Source: Thermoproteus uzoniensis 768-20
Lineage (GTDB): Archaea; Thermoproteota; Thermoprotei; Thermoproteales; Thermoproteaceae
Length of the DNA: 64,000 nt
Assembly (NCBI RefSeq): GCF_000193375.1
Contig: NC_015315.1
Coordinates: 1,372,622-1,436,621 of the forward strand
Direction: 5' to 3'
In this document: positions 27,655-36,345 of the stretch, one piece after another
Position numbering within the stretch: the first letter of the stretch is position 1
Layout of the letters: each line of letters opens with the position of its first letter
The notes under the pieces: model-generated
Told to the model about the DNA's origin: nothing
The model's input: only the letters and a program-made list of their open reading frames with translations
Database searches by the model: none
Made by a program: the position numbers and the translations under genes

Positions 27655-29439
27655 GTGGAGTTCTCGGAGCTGGCCAAGGTGCTCGCCTCGATAGAGTCGA
27701 CTACTCAGAGGACCACAATGGTGCGGCTTCTGGTGGGACTATTCAAGAAGCTGGAGCCGGCCGAGATAGACAAGGCGATATATATCATATTGGGCGATCT
27801 GAGGCCTCCTTGGGAGGGCCTGGAGCTCGGCGTCGGCGAGAAGCTGTGCATAAGGGCCATCGCGCGGGCCTCGGGCGCCAAGGCCGACGAGATAGAGGAG
27901 CTTTACAAGAAGACGGGCGACATGGGGGAGGCGGCGAGGAGGGCCCTCTCCAGACGACAGGCCCAGACGTTGCTCGCCTTCGCGGGGGGCAGAAAGGCCG
28001 GCCTATCCATATCGCAGGTCTACGACACGCTTTTTAAGGTGGCCAAGGCCTCCGGCGAGGGGTCGCAGGACCTAAAGATATCCCTTCTCTCGTCGCTCTT
28101 TTCCCAGCTCTCGCCTGACGAGGCCAAGTACGTGGCCCGCTTTGTCGTGGGCCGCTTGAGGCTGGGCGTGGCCGACATGACGGTGATAGACGCCTTGGCG
28201 GAGGCCTTCGGCGTGCCGGAAGAAGCCTTGGAGAGGGCTTACAACGTAAGGCCGGATCTGGGCTTCCTCGGCAAGTTGGTGGCCGAGAGGGGGGCGGCGG
28301 GGCTTGCGGAGGTGAGGATAACGCCCGGCGTGCCGGTTATGCCCATGTTGGCCCAGCGCCTCAGCACGTCGAGGGAGATCTTGGCCAAGCTGGGGGGCGC
28401 CGCCATATGCGAGTACAAGTACGACGGGGAGAGGGCCCAGATACACGTATCGCCCGACGGCGTGGCCATATACAGCAGGAGGCTCGAGAACATAACCCAC
28501 GCCTATCCCGACGTCGTGGAGTCCGTGAGGAAGTCCGTGTCGGCCAGAGAGGCCGTGCTCGAGGGCGAGATCGTGGCGGTGGATCCCGACACGGGCGACC
28601 TGTTGCCGTTCCAAGAGCTCATGCACCGCAAGAGGAAGCACGAGGTGGAGGAGGCCGTCAAGGAATACCCGGCTAAGCTCAACCTCTTCGACCTGCTCTA
28701 CCTAGACGGCGAGGACCTCACGGACAAGCCGCTTATGTACAGGAGGCTTAAGCTGTCGGAGATAGTCGAGGAGGGGGAGGACGTTGTCATAGCCAAATGG
28801 GCCCTCTTCGACGACGAGGAGAAAGTCGACGTGTTCTTCCACGAGGCCATATCGATGGGCATGGAGGGGCTGGTCTGCAAGAGCCCCACCTCCGTCTACG
28901 AGATGGGGGCCAGAGGCTGGAACTGGATAAAATACAAGAGGGATTACCGCAGCGAGATGAGCGACACGGTGGACCTCGTCGTCGTGGGGGCCTTCTACGG
29001 GAGGGGCAAGAGGGCGGGCCTCTACGGCGCCTTCCTCACAGCCGCCTACGACCCCAAGACGGACACGTTCTACACAGTTTGCAAGGTGGGGAGCGGGTTC
29101 ACAGACGCCGATTTGAAGAAGATGTACCAAATGCTGGAGCCCTACAAGATAGACCACAGACACCCGAGGGTCTCGTCCAGGATGGAGCCCGACGTCTGGT
29201 TCACGCCCGGCGTAGTCCTTGAAATCATAGGGGCGGAGATCACGCTGTCGCCGCTGCACACTTGTTGCCTAGGCGCCGTGAGGCCCGACGTCGGCTTGGC
29301 GATACGCTTCCCCAGATTCACAGGCAGATACAGGACGGACAAATCGCCGGAAGAGGCGACGACCGTCGACGAGCTCCTGGAGATGTACAAGAGCCAGAAG
29401 AAGGTCAAGGTGGAGCAGGGCCCGGAGGCGGCGCCTTAA
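27655..29439 (+). CDS. lig: ATP-dependent DNA ligase
   Basis: Replicative and repair ligase joining nicks; 594 residues, the standard archaeal length. The N-terminal DNA-binding domain is followed by the nucleotidyl motif [12 protein letters not shown] with catalytic K255, then [48 protein letters not shown], and the C-terminal OB domain ending at motif VI region [24 protein letters not shown]. It starts at GTG 27655, three nt after the CYTH stop, so the two genes are probably co-expressed. Confidence 0.96.
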   Translation: MEFSELAKVLASIESTTQRTTMVRLLVGLFKKLEPAEIDKAIYIILGDLRPPWEGLELGVGEKLCIRAIARASGAKADEIEELYKKTGDMGEAARRALSRRQAQTLLAFAGGRKAGLSISQVYDTLFKVAKASGEGSQDLKISLLSSLFSQLSPDEAKYVARFVVGRLRLGVADMTVIDALAEAFGVPEEALERAYNVRPDLGFLGKLVAERGAAGLAEVRITPGVPVMPMLAQRLSTSREILAKLGGAAICEYKYDGERAQIHVSPDGVAIYSRRLENITHAYPDVVESVRKSVSAREAVLEGEIVAVDPDTGDLLPFQELMHRKRKHEVEEAVKEYPAKLNLFDLLYLDGEDLTDKPLMYRRLKLSEIVEEGEDVVIAKWALFDDEEKVDVFFHEAISMGMEGLVCKSPTSVYEMGARGWNWIKYKRDYRSEMSDTVDLVVVGAFYGRGKRAGLYGAFLTAAYDPKTDTFYTVCKVGSGFTDADLKKMYQMLEPYKIDHRHPRVSSRMEPDVWFTPGVVLEIIGAEITLSPLHTCCLGAVRPDVGLAIRFPRFTGRYRTDKSPEEATTVDELLEMYKSQKKVKVEQGPEAAP

Positions 29440-29449
29440 ACCTAGCCCC

Positions 29450-29953
29450 TCAGCTCTTGAGCGCCCTCTCGAGAGTCCACCTAAACGCCCTTATTATGTC
29501 CCTACGCCTGTTCTCGTCGCCGTAGTTCTTAACCACGATGGCCTTGACGGCACCGCTCTCCTCCTGCACCTCGTATTCGAGGGCCGCCTCCTTCTTGCCC
29601 TGCCTCACGGCGTCCTCGTCCTCCTCCCTATACCTCTCCAAGAGCTTCTCGACGAAGAACCTCTTGAGGAGGCCCTCGAGCTTGACGGGCGTCTTGGGCC
29701 TCAAGACCAGCTCGTTCTCGTATATCTCGGCCACGCCGAGCTCCTCCCCGTCCTTGGACTTAAGGGTCTGGATCTCCAGGGGCTTTCTGGCCGCCTCGCG
29801 CCTCTCCTTCTCCTCGGCCGCCGTCGTGAATGACCTCTTGCCGATCACCTCGTCCAGAGCCGCGAGCACTTTCCTGTAGAGCTCGAGCTCCCTCTCCATC
29901 TGGGCTATCTTCTCCTCTATGGCCTTCCTCAGCTGGAGAAGGTCCTCGACCAC
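29450..29953 (-). CDS. Conserved-looking coiled-coil protein, function unknown
   Basis: A 167-residue charged protein. Residues 1-45 form a coiled coil (LLQLRKAIEEKIAQMERELELYRK split by heptads). A strand-rich middle follows (LGVAEIYENELVLRPKTPV), then a C-terminal helical region ending RAFRWTLERALKS. I do not recognise the family; it looks like a soluble nucleic-acid-associated or scaffold protein, but this is only an impression. It starts with GTG 29953, about 24 nt after ATTTATTTTAC, and shares a very short divergent promoter region with the PfkB gene. Confidence 0.65.
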   Translation of the reverse strand: MVEDLLQLRKAIEEKIAQMERELELYRKVLAALDEVIGKRSFTTAAEEKERREAARKPLEIQTLKSKDGEELGVAEIYENELVLRPKTPVKLEGLLKRFFVEKLLERYREEDEDAVRQGKKEAALEYEVQEESGAVKAIVVKNYGDENRRRDIIRAFRWTLERALKS

Positions 29954-29981
29954 AATAGATAATATAGGGGTAAAATAAATT

Positions 29982-30908
29982 GTGGCCTTGGTCGCGTCTA
30001 TAGGGAATTTGAACTACGACATATATATAAAAACGCCGGAGCTGCCCGGCTTAGACCAGTCAGTGGACGCCGTGGATATATACACCGGAGGGGGCGGCTC
30101 GGCGGCGAACTTCGCCGTGGCGATAACCAGGATGAGGCATAGGGCGAGGTTCATAGGCTCCGTCGGCGACGACGTGTTGGGGGACATGATACTGAGAGAG
30201 CTCGCCGGCGAGGGGGTCGACGTGTCCTTCGTCAAGAGGATTAAGGGAGTTAGGTCGGGGGTCGTGGTCGTCTTGGTCCAGCCCGACGGCGTGAAGCGGA
30301 TGATAGCGTACAGAGGGGCCAACATGGGCCTGTCCCCCGACGACATAAACGAGGAGTCGCTGGGCGGCGTCGACCACGTCCATATAGCGAGCGGGCGCGT
30401 GGAGCTCATACTCAAGGCGAAGGAGGTCGCCAAGAGGCTCGGCAAGACGGTCTCGGTCGACGGGGGCACAGCGCTGGCGAGGAAGGGCTTGGAGATAGCC
30501 TCGAAGGCCCTCTCGGGCGTCGACGTGGTGTTGATGAACCAGGTGGAGGCCAAGATGTTGGCCAGCTCGGCCGACCACAGAGCGGCCGTCGACGTCATAG
30601 CCAAGAGCATAAACGCGAAGGAGGTCGTGATAACGCTCGGCGATAGGGGCGCCATGGCCGTCAGCGACGGCGAGTTCATCTACGTAGACGCGTTCAAGCT
30701 ACAGCCTGTCGACACTACGGGCGCCGGCGATACCTTCGCCGCCGCCTACATAGCCGCTAGGCTGGCCGGGCTCTCGCTCTACGAGAGGCTCCTCTTCGCC
30801 AACGCCGCGGCCTCCATCAAGGTCACGAGGCCCGGCGCGCGGTCCTCGCCCAAGTTCGAGGAGGTGGCCGAGTTCCTCAAGTCTCTGGGCTACAGGATCG
30901 CGGATTAA
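29982..30908 (+). CDS. PfkB-family sugar or nucleoside kinase
   Basis: A 308-residue ribokinase-fold enzyme that phosphorylates a sugar or nucleoside with ATP or ADP. The N-terminal GGSAANFAVAITRM and GSVGDDVLGDMI segments bind the substrate, and DTTGAGDTFAAAY near residues 243-255 holds the anion hole and catalytic Asp. Candidates include ribokinase, nucleoside kinase and KDG kinase; nothing in the neighbours decides. GTG 29982 is about 23 nt after an AATATAGG element, giving a leaderless mRNA. Confidence 0.9.
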   Translation: MALVASIGNLNYDIYIKTPELPGLDQSVDAVDIYTGGGGSAANFAVAITRMRHRARFIGSVGDDVLGDMILRELAGEGVDVSFVKRIKGVRSGVVVVLVQPDGVKRMIAYRGANMGLSPDDINEESLGGVDHVHIASGRVELILKAKEVAKRLGKTVSVDGGTALARKGLEIASKALSGVDVVLMNQVEAKMLASSADHRAAVDVIAKSINAKEVVITLGDRGAMAVSDGEFIYVDAFKLQPVDTTGAGDTFAAAYIAARLAGLSLYERLLFANAAASIKVTRPGARSSPKFEEVAEFLKSLGYRIAD

Positions 30909-30936
30909 ATTTTAATAGAGGGGTAAGCTATATACT

Positions 30937-31275
30937 GTGTCCGGCACGAGGGAACTATGTCTGGGGCCTAGATGCGCCTTCGGCCCCAACGGCTCCTCCC
31001 TCTTCAGATGCGGCAAGAAGGCGTTGAAGCCCATGATAAGGGGCAACAAAATAGTGTTCTGGTGCACTTGGCTCAACGACGAGTGTATAGGCGCGAGGTG
31101 CCAGTACGCCTACTGCGAGGCGCGCGCGTTGACGCCGGACGGGCTCTGCACCATAAAGACAAAGGGGGCCGAGGAGAAGCGGGCCGACTTAGTGGTCGAG
31201 GCCAAGAAGATGGACAAGGAGGTCAAGAAGATCGAGCAACATCTGAAGAAGTACGGGCTGAGGGACTACCTTTGA
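30937..31275 (+). CDS. Cysteine-rich small protein
   Basis: A 112-residue protein with eight cysteines in the first 70 residues (CLGPRC, RCGKK, WCTW, ECIGARCQYAYC, DGLC), followed by a highly charged helix KKMDKEVKKIEQHLKKYG. The pattern suggests one or two zinc or Fe-S sites plus a coiled-coil tail. I do not recognise the family. GTG 30937 is about 25 nt after AATTTTAATAG. Its stop overlaps the TTG start of the next gene. A similar Cys-rich head plus coiled coil recurs in the gene at 31965. Confidence 0.75.
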   Translation: MSGTRELCLGPRCAFGPNGSSLFRCGKKALKPMIRGNKIVFWCTWLNDECIGARCQYAYCEARALTPDGLCTIKTKGAEEKRADLVVEAKKMDKEVKKIEQHLKKYGLRDYL

Positions 31276-31946
31276 AGGCCTTCCTCCTAGCCGCCGGCCT
31301 GGGCACCAGGCTGAGGCCTTTGACGTACTTCGCGCCTAAGCCCCTCGTCGCGCTCGGCGGCAAGGCCATCATAGACTACGCGCTGGGGTGGCTGAGGGCG
31401 AACGGGGTGAGGGAGATATACGTGGTGGGCCACTACATGCAGGAGGTGTTGAGGTCCTACCTCCGCGAGCGGCACCCCGACGTGGTCTTCGTCCCGTCGA
31501 GGAGGCTGTTGGGGACCGCCGGGCAGCTCTACTACGCCAGGGACTACATGGACGACGGGCCCGCATTGGTCGCGCCGGGCGACGTCATCACGGATCTCGA
31601 CGTTAGGGCCGCCGCCGAGTTCCACGCGAGGTCCTCCGTCGACCTCACGGTGGTGGGGCGCGAGGTCGAGACCGCTGTGAGGTTCGGCGTGTTGGAGACG
31701 GCGGAGGGGCGGCTGGCGGCGTGGAGGGAGAAGCCGAAGTTTAGACACGTCGTGTCGACGGGGATATACGTGGCCGAGGGCTCCGTGTTGCGCAAGCTCG
31801 AGGAGAGGTACCTCGACTTCGACGAGTTCGCCCGCTCCCTAATACCCCGCGTGGCCGTCTACGTGTCCAGGGCCGAGTTCGTCGACGTGGGCACCCTCCA
31901 GGACCTCGCCGAGGCTAAGAGGGCGCTGAGCGTAATAAATATATAA
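31272..31946 (+). CDS. Sugar-phosphate nucleotidyltransferase-like protein
   Basis: A 224-residue nucleotidyltransferase (GT-A fold). The signature LAAGLGTRLRPLTYFAPKPLVALGG is at the start, then VVGHYMQEVL, VSTGIYV and VDVGTLQDLAEAKR at the end. It is shorter than full mannose-1-phosphate guanylyltransferases because it lacks the left-handed beta-helix domain. Substrate undetermined. The open frame extends upstream to 30972, but the family start is TTG 31272, overlapping the previous stop (TTGA). Confidence 0.9.
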   Translation: MKAFLLAAGLGTRLRPLTYFAPKPLVALGGKAIIDYALGWLRANGVREIYVVGHYMQEVLRSYLRERHPDVVFVPSRRLLGTAGQLYYARDYMDDGPALVAPGDVITDLDVRAAAEFHARSSVDLTVVGREVETAVRFGVLETAEGRLAAWREKPKFRHVVSTGIYVAEGSVLRKLEERYLDFDEFARSLIPRVAVYVSRAEFVDVGTLQDLAEAKRALSVINI

Positions 31947-31964
31947 CTCTATACAATAAGCGCC

Positions 31965-32690
31965 ATGAGCGTTTGTCCTGCTCTTAGGAGAAGCGAGGGC
32001 GGCTTCGTCTGCGGCTATACCGGGAAGCCAGTGAACCCCTTCGACTGGTACTGTATAGGCAACTACGCCGAATGTCCCGTCTACGTTAGGTACAAGGCGC
32101 AACAGCCGGCCCAACAACAGGCACAGCCGCAAGAACAGGCGCAGGTGGTGCAGCTGGCCCAGGTAGCCGCCGTCGAGAGGGCCGAGGCCGACTTCGACAA
32201 GGCCATAAAGCCCGTCGTCGACAACGTCGTGATGAAGTACGACGAGCTTTTGAAGAAGCTCGACGAGTCTTGGCGCAACTACGAGTCCTCCGTCCTGAGC
32301 TATAAGAGGCAGTGGGAGGTCGAGAAGCTGGTCCTGCGGAGGTCCCTAGACCTCCTCAACGCGTCGATAGCCAACTACGAGAGGGCCTTGAAGGAGCTCG
32401 AGCTGAAGAGGGACCTAATACCTGAGGACCAGTACAACAAGACGAGGCAGGAGATAGAGGAGAAGCTGAACGGGCTGAAGGCCCTTCTGGAGGACGTGGA
32501 GAGGAGGTACAGCTCCATAGAGGAGGTCCTCGGGCAACACTTCAAACGCGTGTTGTCGACCTCGACAAACGCCGAGGTCATAAACCTCCGGGTCTCCCTC
32601 GGCAAGCTCGACGAGTTGCTTAAGGAGGGCAAAATATCCAAGGAGGCGTACGAGAGGCTTAAAAAAGAGCTGGAGGGGGTGTTGCCATGA
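31965..32690 (+). CDS. Cys-cluster plus coiled-coil protein (paralogue of the next gene)
   Basis: A 241-residue protein in three parts. Residues 1-40 carry four cysteines (CPALRR, VCGYTG, WYCIGNYAECP), a likely zinc site. Residues 44-70 are Gln/Ala/Pro-rich. The rest is a long coiled coil ending in a short SHOCT-like module (LDELLKEGKISKEAYERLKKEL). The coiled-coil part aligns with the next gene: LKRDLIPEDQYNKTRQEIEEK corresponds there to [19 protein letters not shown]. Function unknown. The TATA-like AATAAATATA lies inside the end of the previous gene, about 24 nt before ATG 31965. Confidence 0.75.
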   Translation: MSVCPALRRSEGGFVCGYTGKPVNPFDWYCIGNYAECPVYVRYKAQQPAQQQAQPQEQAQVVQLAQVAAVERAEADFDKAIKPVVDNVVMKYDELLKKLDESWRNYESSVLSYKRQWEVEKLVLRRSLDLLNASIANYERALKELELKRDLIPEDQYNKTRQEIEEKLNGLKALLEDVERRYSSIEEVLGQHFKRVLSTSTNAEVINLRVSLGKLDELLKEGKISKEAYERLKKELEGVLP

Positions 32691-33235
32691 GCGTCGACGT
32701 GGCCTACGTGGCGGTCGGCGAGCTGGATAAACTGCTCGCGCAGTACGAGGAGAAGCTGAGAGGCGTTGAGGACACCTGGAGGGCGTTCGTCGAGGCGTCG
32801 CAGGCGCTTAAGGGCTCTTGGGACAGCGACCTCGCCAGGGTCAAGATCAGGCTGGAGCAGATAGAGGGCGTCGTCGCGGAGCTGACGAGAGAGCTCGAGG
32901 TCTTGTCAGCTAAGCGCGAGCTGGGCCTGATATCGGAGGAGGACTTCGCCAAACTCGCCGAGGAGTCCAGGAAGAAGATAGCAGAGCTGGAGGAGAAGGC
33001 AAAGGCCCTTAGGGACAGGACCGACCAGATAGACGCGAGGATCAGATACGCCTGGGCCCGCTCTCTGACCAAGGACAAGCTGTCCAAAATAGATCTGGTC
33101 GCCCTCGAGAAGAAGGTGGAGGACGCCTACTCGGCCGGAGCTATAGGGGAGGACGTCTACGCCAAGCTCAAGCTGGAGATAGAGGTCATGAAAGCCGTCT
33201 GGGAGATGTTGAATATACTGGAGCCTACTCGATAA
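32687..33235 (+). CDS. Coiled-coil protein, paralogue of the preceding gene
   Basis: A 182-residue all-helical charged protein whose ATG overlaps the preceding stop by 4 nt, so the two are translationally coupled. It repeats the helical plan of its neighbour ([19 protein letters not shown], then the [21 protein letters not shown] hairpin, then [17 protein letters not shown]) without the Cys head and Gln-rich linker. It may form a heteromer with it. Filament- or membrane-remodelling proteins can look like this, but no specific family can be claimed. The 3' end overlaps ribH by 11 nt. Confidence 0.75.
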   Translation: MSVDVAYVAVGELDKLLAQYEEKLRGVEDTWRAFVEASQALKGSWDSDLARVKIRLEQIEGVVAELTRELEVLSAKRELGLISEEDFAKLAEESRKKIAELEEKAKALRDRTDQIDARIRYAWARSLTKDKLSKIDLVALEKKVEDAYSAGAIGEDVYAKLKLEIEVMKAVWEMLNILEPTR

Positions 33236-33677
33236 AGACAGTAGAGCCGGAGTATCTGGCCTCCCTCAACGCACGCCTCCTCCTCGCCATCTTCACAGCC
33301 GCCTCCACGGCCCTCCGCGCGTACTCCTCTACCCTCTCGAGGGCCTGCATTCTATTCGCGCCGGGCCCGATCACGCCGAGGGCAACCGGCTTCCCGCTGT
33401 CGACCGAGATGTCGAGTATCTTGCGCGCCGCTTGGTTCGCCACCAGCTCGTCGTGTTTCGTGGCGCCTTGTATGACCGCGCCCAGGACGGCCACCGCGTC
33501 GACCTCCTCCTTCTTCACCACGTCGGCCAGAAGGGCCGGCACGTCGAAGACGCCCGGCGCCTTGACCACGTAGGTCACCTCGGCCCCCAAGAACTTGGCG
33601 TGGTCTAGAGCCTTCTGCAACATGAGCTGGGTCACGTCGTAGTTGAACTCGGCCACCACTATCGCGAGCCTCACCAT
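33225..33677 (-). CDS. ribH: 6,7-dimethyl-8-ribityllumazine synthase
   Basis: Penultimate enzyme of riboflavin synthesis, condensing the ribityl-pyrimidinedione with dihydroxybutanone phosphate; it forms pentamers or 60-mers. 150 residues is normal. Motifs are [12 protein letters not shown], the substrate loop [33 protein letters not shown] with the catalytic His, and VALGVIGPG. The C-terminus is longer and more basic than in bacterial forms. ATG 33677 lies about 25 nt after TGTATTAAAAC. It converges on the coiled-coil gene with an 11-nt overlap. Confidence 0.95.
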   Translation of the reverse strand: MVRLAIVVAEFNYDVTQLMLQKALDHAKFLGAEVTYVVKAPGVFDVPALLADVVKKEEVDAVAVLGAVIQGATKHDELVANQAARKILDISVDSGKPVALGVIGPGANRMQALERVEEYARRAVEAAVKMARRRRALREARYSGSTVFIE

Positions 33678-33800
33678 GTCCCGGCGAACGCCCCAGTTTT
33701 AATACAATTCGCCTGCCGCATTAGGCGAAAATATAAACCGGGAGGGGCCGGGATAAAAAGAGCCGCGGAAAAATATAAAAACTGGGAGCAGTGTATAAAT

Positions 33801-33992
33801 ATGCCGGAGGGCGTAAAGAATAAAGTATACCAATTCCTTGCGCAGAACCCCGGCAAGGAGTTCACGGCGGAGGAGGTGGCCAAGGCCATAGGGGTCGACA
33901 GAGTGGCCGTCGTGAAGGCCCAGTTGACTAGGCTGAAGAGGGAGGGCAAGGTCGAGGAGACCGTCGACCACAGATATAAACTTAAACAATAA
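33801..33992 (+). CDS. Small winged-helix DNA-binding protein
   Basis: A 63-residue basic protein consisting of one winged-helix domain: VKNKVYQFLAQNPGKEFTAEEVAKAIG, recognition helix RVAVVKAQLTRLKREGKV, then a wing ending HRYKLKQ. Such single-domain proteins act as transcription factors or abundant DNA-binding proteins in Thermoproteales; the target is unknown. The region upstream has AAAAATATAAAA and GTGTATAAAT; the former is about 25-30 nt before ATG 33801 and fits a promoter. Confidence 0.8.
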   Translation: MPEGVKNKVYQFLAQNPGKEFTAEEVAKAIGVDRVAVVKAQLTRLKREGKVEETVDHRYKLKQ

Positions 33993-34017
33993 AAAGGGAA
34001 CTCCTTTTTATTTTCAC

Positions 34018-34794
34018 GTGGAGATACCGCCCGAGGTCCTCGACGCTTTGGGCAGAGTGAGGGAGGATATGGGACGTATAGGCGAGTCGGTCCAGAACCC
34101 CTCTCTGAGGGCCGCGATAAGGTACTACATAGAGACGCCGGGCAAAATGATTAGGCCGCTCCTCCTACTGCTCTTCACCTACGTGCTGGATCCCGAAAGG
34201 CTGAAGGACGAGAGGATAATCAACGCCGCCGCGTTGCTGGAGGTCCTCCACATAGTGTCCCTTCTACAAGACGACGTAGTCGACAAGCACGACGCGAGGA
34301 GAGGCGTCGAGACGCCCCGCGCCATCTACGGCGACGGGATGGCCATAGTGGCCAGCGACTGGCTAATAGCAGAGGCCATAGAGAGGGCCGTGTCCATAAG
34401 CGCCGACGCGGTCAAATATCTCGCAGGCGTGGCCAAGAGGCTCGCGGAGGGGCAGGCCCTAGACATAGAGGGGCTGAGGAAGGAGGCCGCGGAGCTCAAG
34501 ACGGCGCCGTTAATAGAGGCCGCCTTCGTGATGCCCACCATGATATTGAGCAGAAGAGACCTCCTCAGACCGGCGGCGGCTCTCGGGAGGCTCCTCGGAG
34601 TCCTATACCAGTACTCGGACGACATGGCAGACGAAGGGGCGAAGAGGGAGATGACGCCACTTGTCGATGAGATAAGAAGCTCCATGAAATCCCTAAGGAG
34701 GCTACTCGGGGAGAAGATAGTGCCGCTAGAGAGGTTCGTGGAGGCCGTGATAGCTAAAGCCCTAGAGGGCACCTTGACCACTGCCAAGCTATAA
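34018..34794 (+). CDS. Polyprenyl diphosphate synthase (short form)
   Basis: Isoprenoid chain elongation enzyme, presumably making geranylgeranyl or farnesylgeranyl diphosphate for archaeal lipids. Both Asp-rich motifs are present: QDDVVDKHDARRG near residue 84 and QYSDDMADEG near 200; GKMIRPLLLLL and AELKTAPLIEAAF also match. At 258 residues it is about 70 shorter than most GGPP synthases, mainly in the C-terminal helices. GTG 34018 begins 25 nt after the previous stop. Confidence 0.88.
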   Translation: MEIPPEVLDALGRVREDMGRIGESVQNPSLRAAIRYYIETPGKMIRPLLLLLFTYVLDPERLKDERIINAAALLEVLHIVSLLQDDVVDKHDARRGVETPRAIYGDGMAIVASDWLIAEAIERAVSISADAVKYLAGVAKRLAEGQALDIEGLRKEAAELKTAPLIEAAFVMPTMILSRRDLLRPAAALGRLLGVLYQYSDDMADEGAKREMTPLVDEIRSSMKSLRRLLGEKIVPLERFVEAVIAKALEGTLTTAKL

Positions 34795-34871
34795 CGGCCC
34801 GCGCCCAGTGGGGCTGGCGCCCCGAGGACGTCCTCGGAAATCCCCCGCTAATGCTCCACCTTCGCGACCCC

Positions 34872-35090
34872 TCAGCTCCCTCTCGCAGATAACTGCGCCA
34901 GCGATCCCTTCCCTCTGCCGCCAGATAGGCCCTTCACGGCCTGGAGCGCCCCGCTGGCGGCGCCTCCATACACCCCGCTCTTCAGAAAGTCTTCCGAGAG
35001 CTCGGCTTCGCATAGGGCCTCCTTCAGTATCTGCGGCACTTCTCCAGATCTCTTCAAGCCAGCTACGCCGCTACCAAGCCGGTCCAACAT
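34872..35090 (-). pseudogene. Decayed PaREP1-family remnant
   Basis: The reverse strand encodes a 72-codon frame whose middle (ILKEALCEAELSEDFLKSG, then AASGALQAVKGL) matches the N-terminal helical half of the intact PaREP1 protein at 11733-12245 (LEEALAEADLSLRFLEEG, AAGKAFQAWKAAL). The frame then runs into low-complexity sequence and stops, so the C-terminal NLHEVQYNG part is gone. The rest of 34795-35213 holds no other gene I can support, apart from the tRNA promoter near 35185. Confidence 0.6.
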
Positions 35091-35213
35091 GACGCGTCCG
35101 TGCCGATCCGGCAGATCGGGCCGGCCGCGAGGCCGCGTCAGTAGCTCCGGCGCCGACTGAAGGCAAGCTGGCAGATGCGGGCAAACTTTTTAAGCCGAAC
35201 CAAGATACGCTAC

Positions 35214-35317
35214 CGGGCCGTAGTCTAGCCTGGTAGGACGCACGGCTCGGTACGGCGAGGCGCGGCCCAGCCGTGAGCAAGCCCGTGTGATCCCGGGTTC
35301 AAATCCCGGCGGCCCCA
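35214..35317 (+). tRNA. tRNA-Pro(CGG) with one 30-nt intron
   Basis: Cloverleaf: acceptor strands CGGGCCG/CGGCCCC, D-stem GTC/GAC, anticodon stem CACGG/CCGTG, T-arm CCGGG-TTCAAAT-CCCGG, discriminator A; CCA is not encoded. The anticodon loop is interrupted by 35251-35280. Folding gives a bulge-helix-bulge with central helix GCTC/GAGC, 5' bulge GGT and 3' bulge AAG, so splicing yields loop CTCGGGC with anticodon CGG and an intron between positions 36 and 37. Position 1 is C opposite C72, an unexpected mismatch; the Pro(GGG) gene nearby has G1. A TTTTTAAG promoter element lies about 24 nt upstream. Confidence 0.85.
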
Positions 35318-35448
35318 TCCCTCTACTTCCTTAGACGTAGCCGCGATCGGCACGGCCTATTCCGTTGTTTGATACCGTATTGGCGATGAGGCGCCGGCTC
35401 GACGACGTTGTGAGCAAAGCTTAAAAATATAGGAGAAATAAGTAAAGA

Positions 35449-35524
35449 GGGCCCGTAGCGCAGCCTGGATCAGCGCGGCGGCCTGCGGAGCCGTAGGTCG
35501 CGGGTTCAAATCCCGCCGGGCCCG
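35449..35524 (+). tRNA. tRNA-Arg(GCG), intronless
   Basis: Complete cloverleaf: acceptor GGGCCCG/CGGGCCC, D-stem GCGC/GCGC, anticodon stem GCGGC/GCCGT, loop CTGCGGA with anticodon GCG, T-arm GCGGG-TTCAAAT-CCCGC, discriminator G. No intron and no encoded CCA. A promoter TTAAAAATAT lies about 25 nt upstream. Confidence 0.95.
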
Positions 35525-36342
35525 CTAGTTCTGCATGGCCGGATGCCCTACGCGAGGCTCTTTCGCCGAGGCAATGTACTCGGTCGCGGGGAGACGCCTT
35601 TCGTCGCCGAGCAGATCCCCCATCGGCCCGAAAGACAGGCAAGGCGGTTAGTGGCGTCGTAGGGGGCAGACATTTATCATTGTCGTAATGCCATTCGGCT
35701 CGTATCCCAAACCTCTACGTTGCCTTAACCGCAGGATCTGTACGGCTATCTATTAAGGCGCGACGTCGGACGCATCGGCGGAGGGGCGCGGCGTGTTCTA
35801 CTGCGCCTCTAAGACGCTCCTTGAGAAGTCCCGCCTGCCTAGGGCTTGAAGTACGGCGTGAGGACTAAAGCCGCGGCCGTCATAATTACGGCGGCGGTGG
35901 CGAAGCCCCCTCCACCGAAAGCGAGACCAAGGGATACACCAGGAGGGCCCCGCCAGCCTGCCCGCCTCCACCATGAGGCCGTCGGTGGCGAATATGGCCA
36001 TTAGATCGCCCCTCCATCTAATTATGCGAGGCGCGCCGCGGCCTCCACAACTCAGGCGGCGCGCGGCATCGTCCGCGGGCGTGCGGCCGGCCTCCGTAGG
36101 CACGCCGCCTGTTCTGGCATGTGCTATCCCCCATATGGGCCGGCTCTGCGATCTCTATAGACGCGTCCAACACGGCGGCCTCCCTCTCCGCGAGCCGCGG
36201 AACATCTTCCAGCCGAGAGCGTCAGCACTATATAACCCCGGCTCTGTCGGTTGCTGGGGGACCTGCTCGGCGGATCTCTCCCCCTTCATCTTCGTAGGGC
36301 CGGCTAGTTCTCGCGGTATGTATCGCCTTTACGATAAAACTA
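35525..36342. other. Gene-poor stretch with decayed coding remnants
   Basis: About 820 bases without an intact gene. On the reverse strand from about 36200 to the stop at 35839 there are pieces in shifted frames that look like a former membrane transporter: AAVLDASIEIAEPAHMG, then ALLVYPLVSLSV, then after a frameshift FATAAVIMTAAALVLTPYF. This resembles the last part of an MFS-type protein, but the pieces are short and the call is tentative. I see nothing supportable in 35525-35838 or 36200-36342. Confidence 0.4.
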
Positions 36343-36345
36343 TGG

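Noticed and set aside
30972-31271. N-terminal 100 codons of the nucleotidyltransferase frame.
   Set aside because: They overlap the Cys-rich gene in another frame, and the family signature begins at TTG 31272.
35421-35642. Reverse-strand ORF with a GFEPATYG-like peptide.
   Set aside because: It is the well-known spurious translation across a tRNA gene (here tRNA-Arg).
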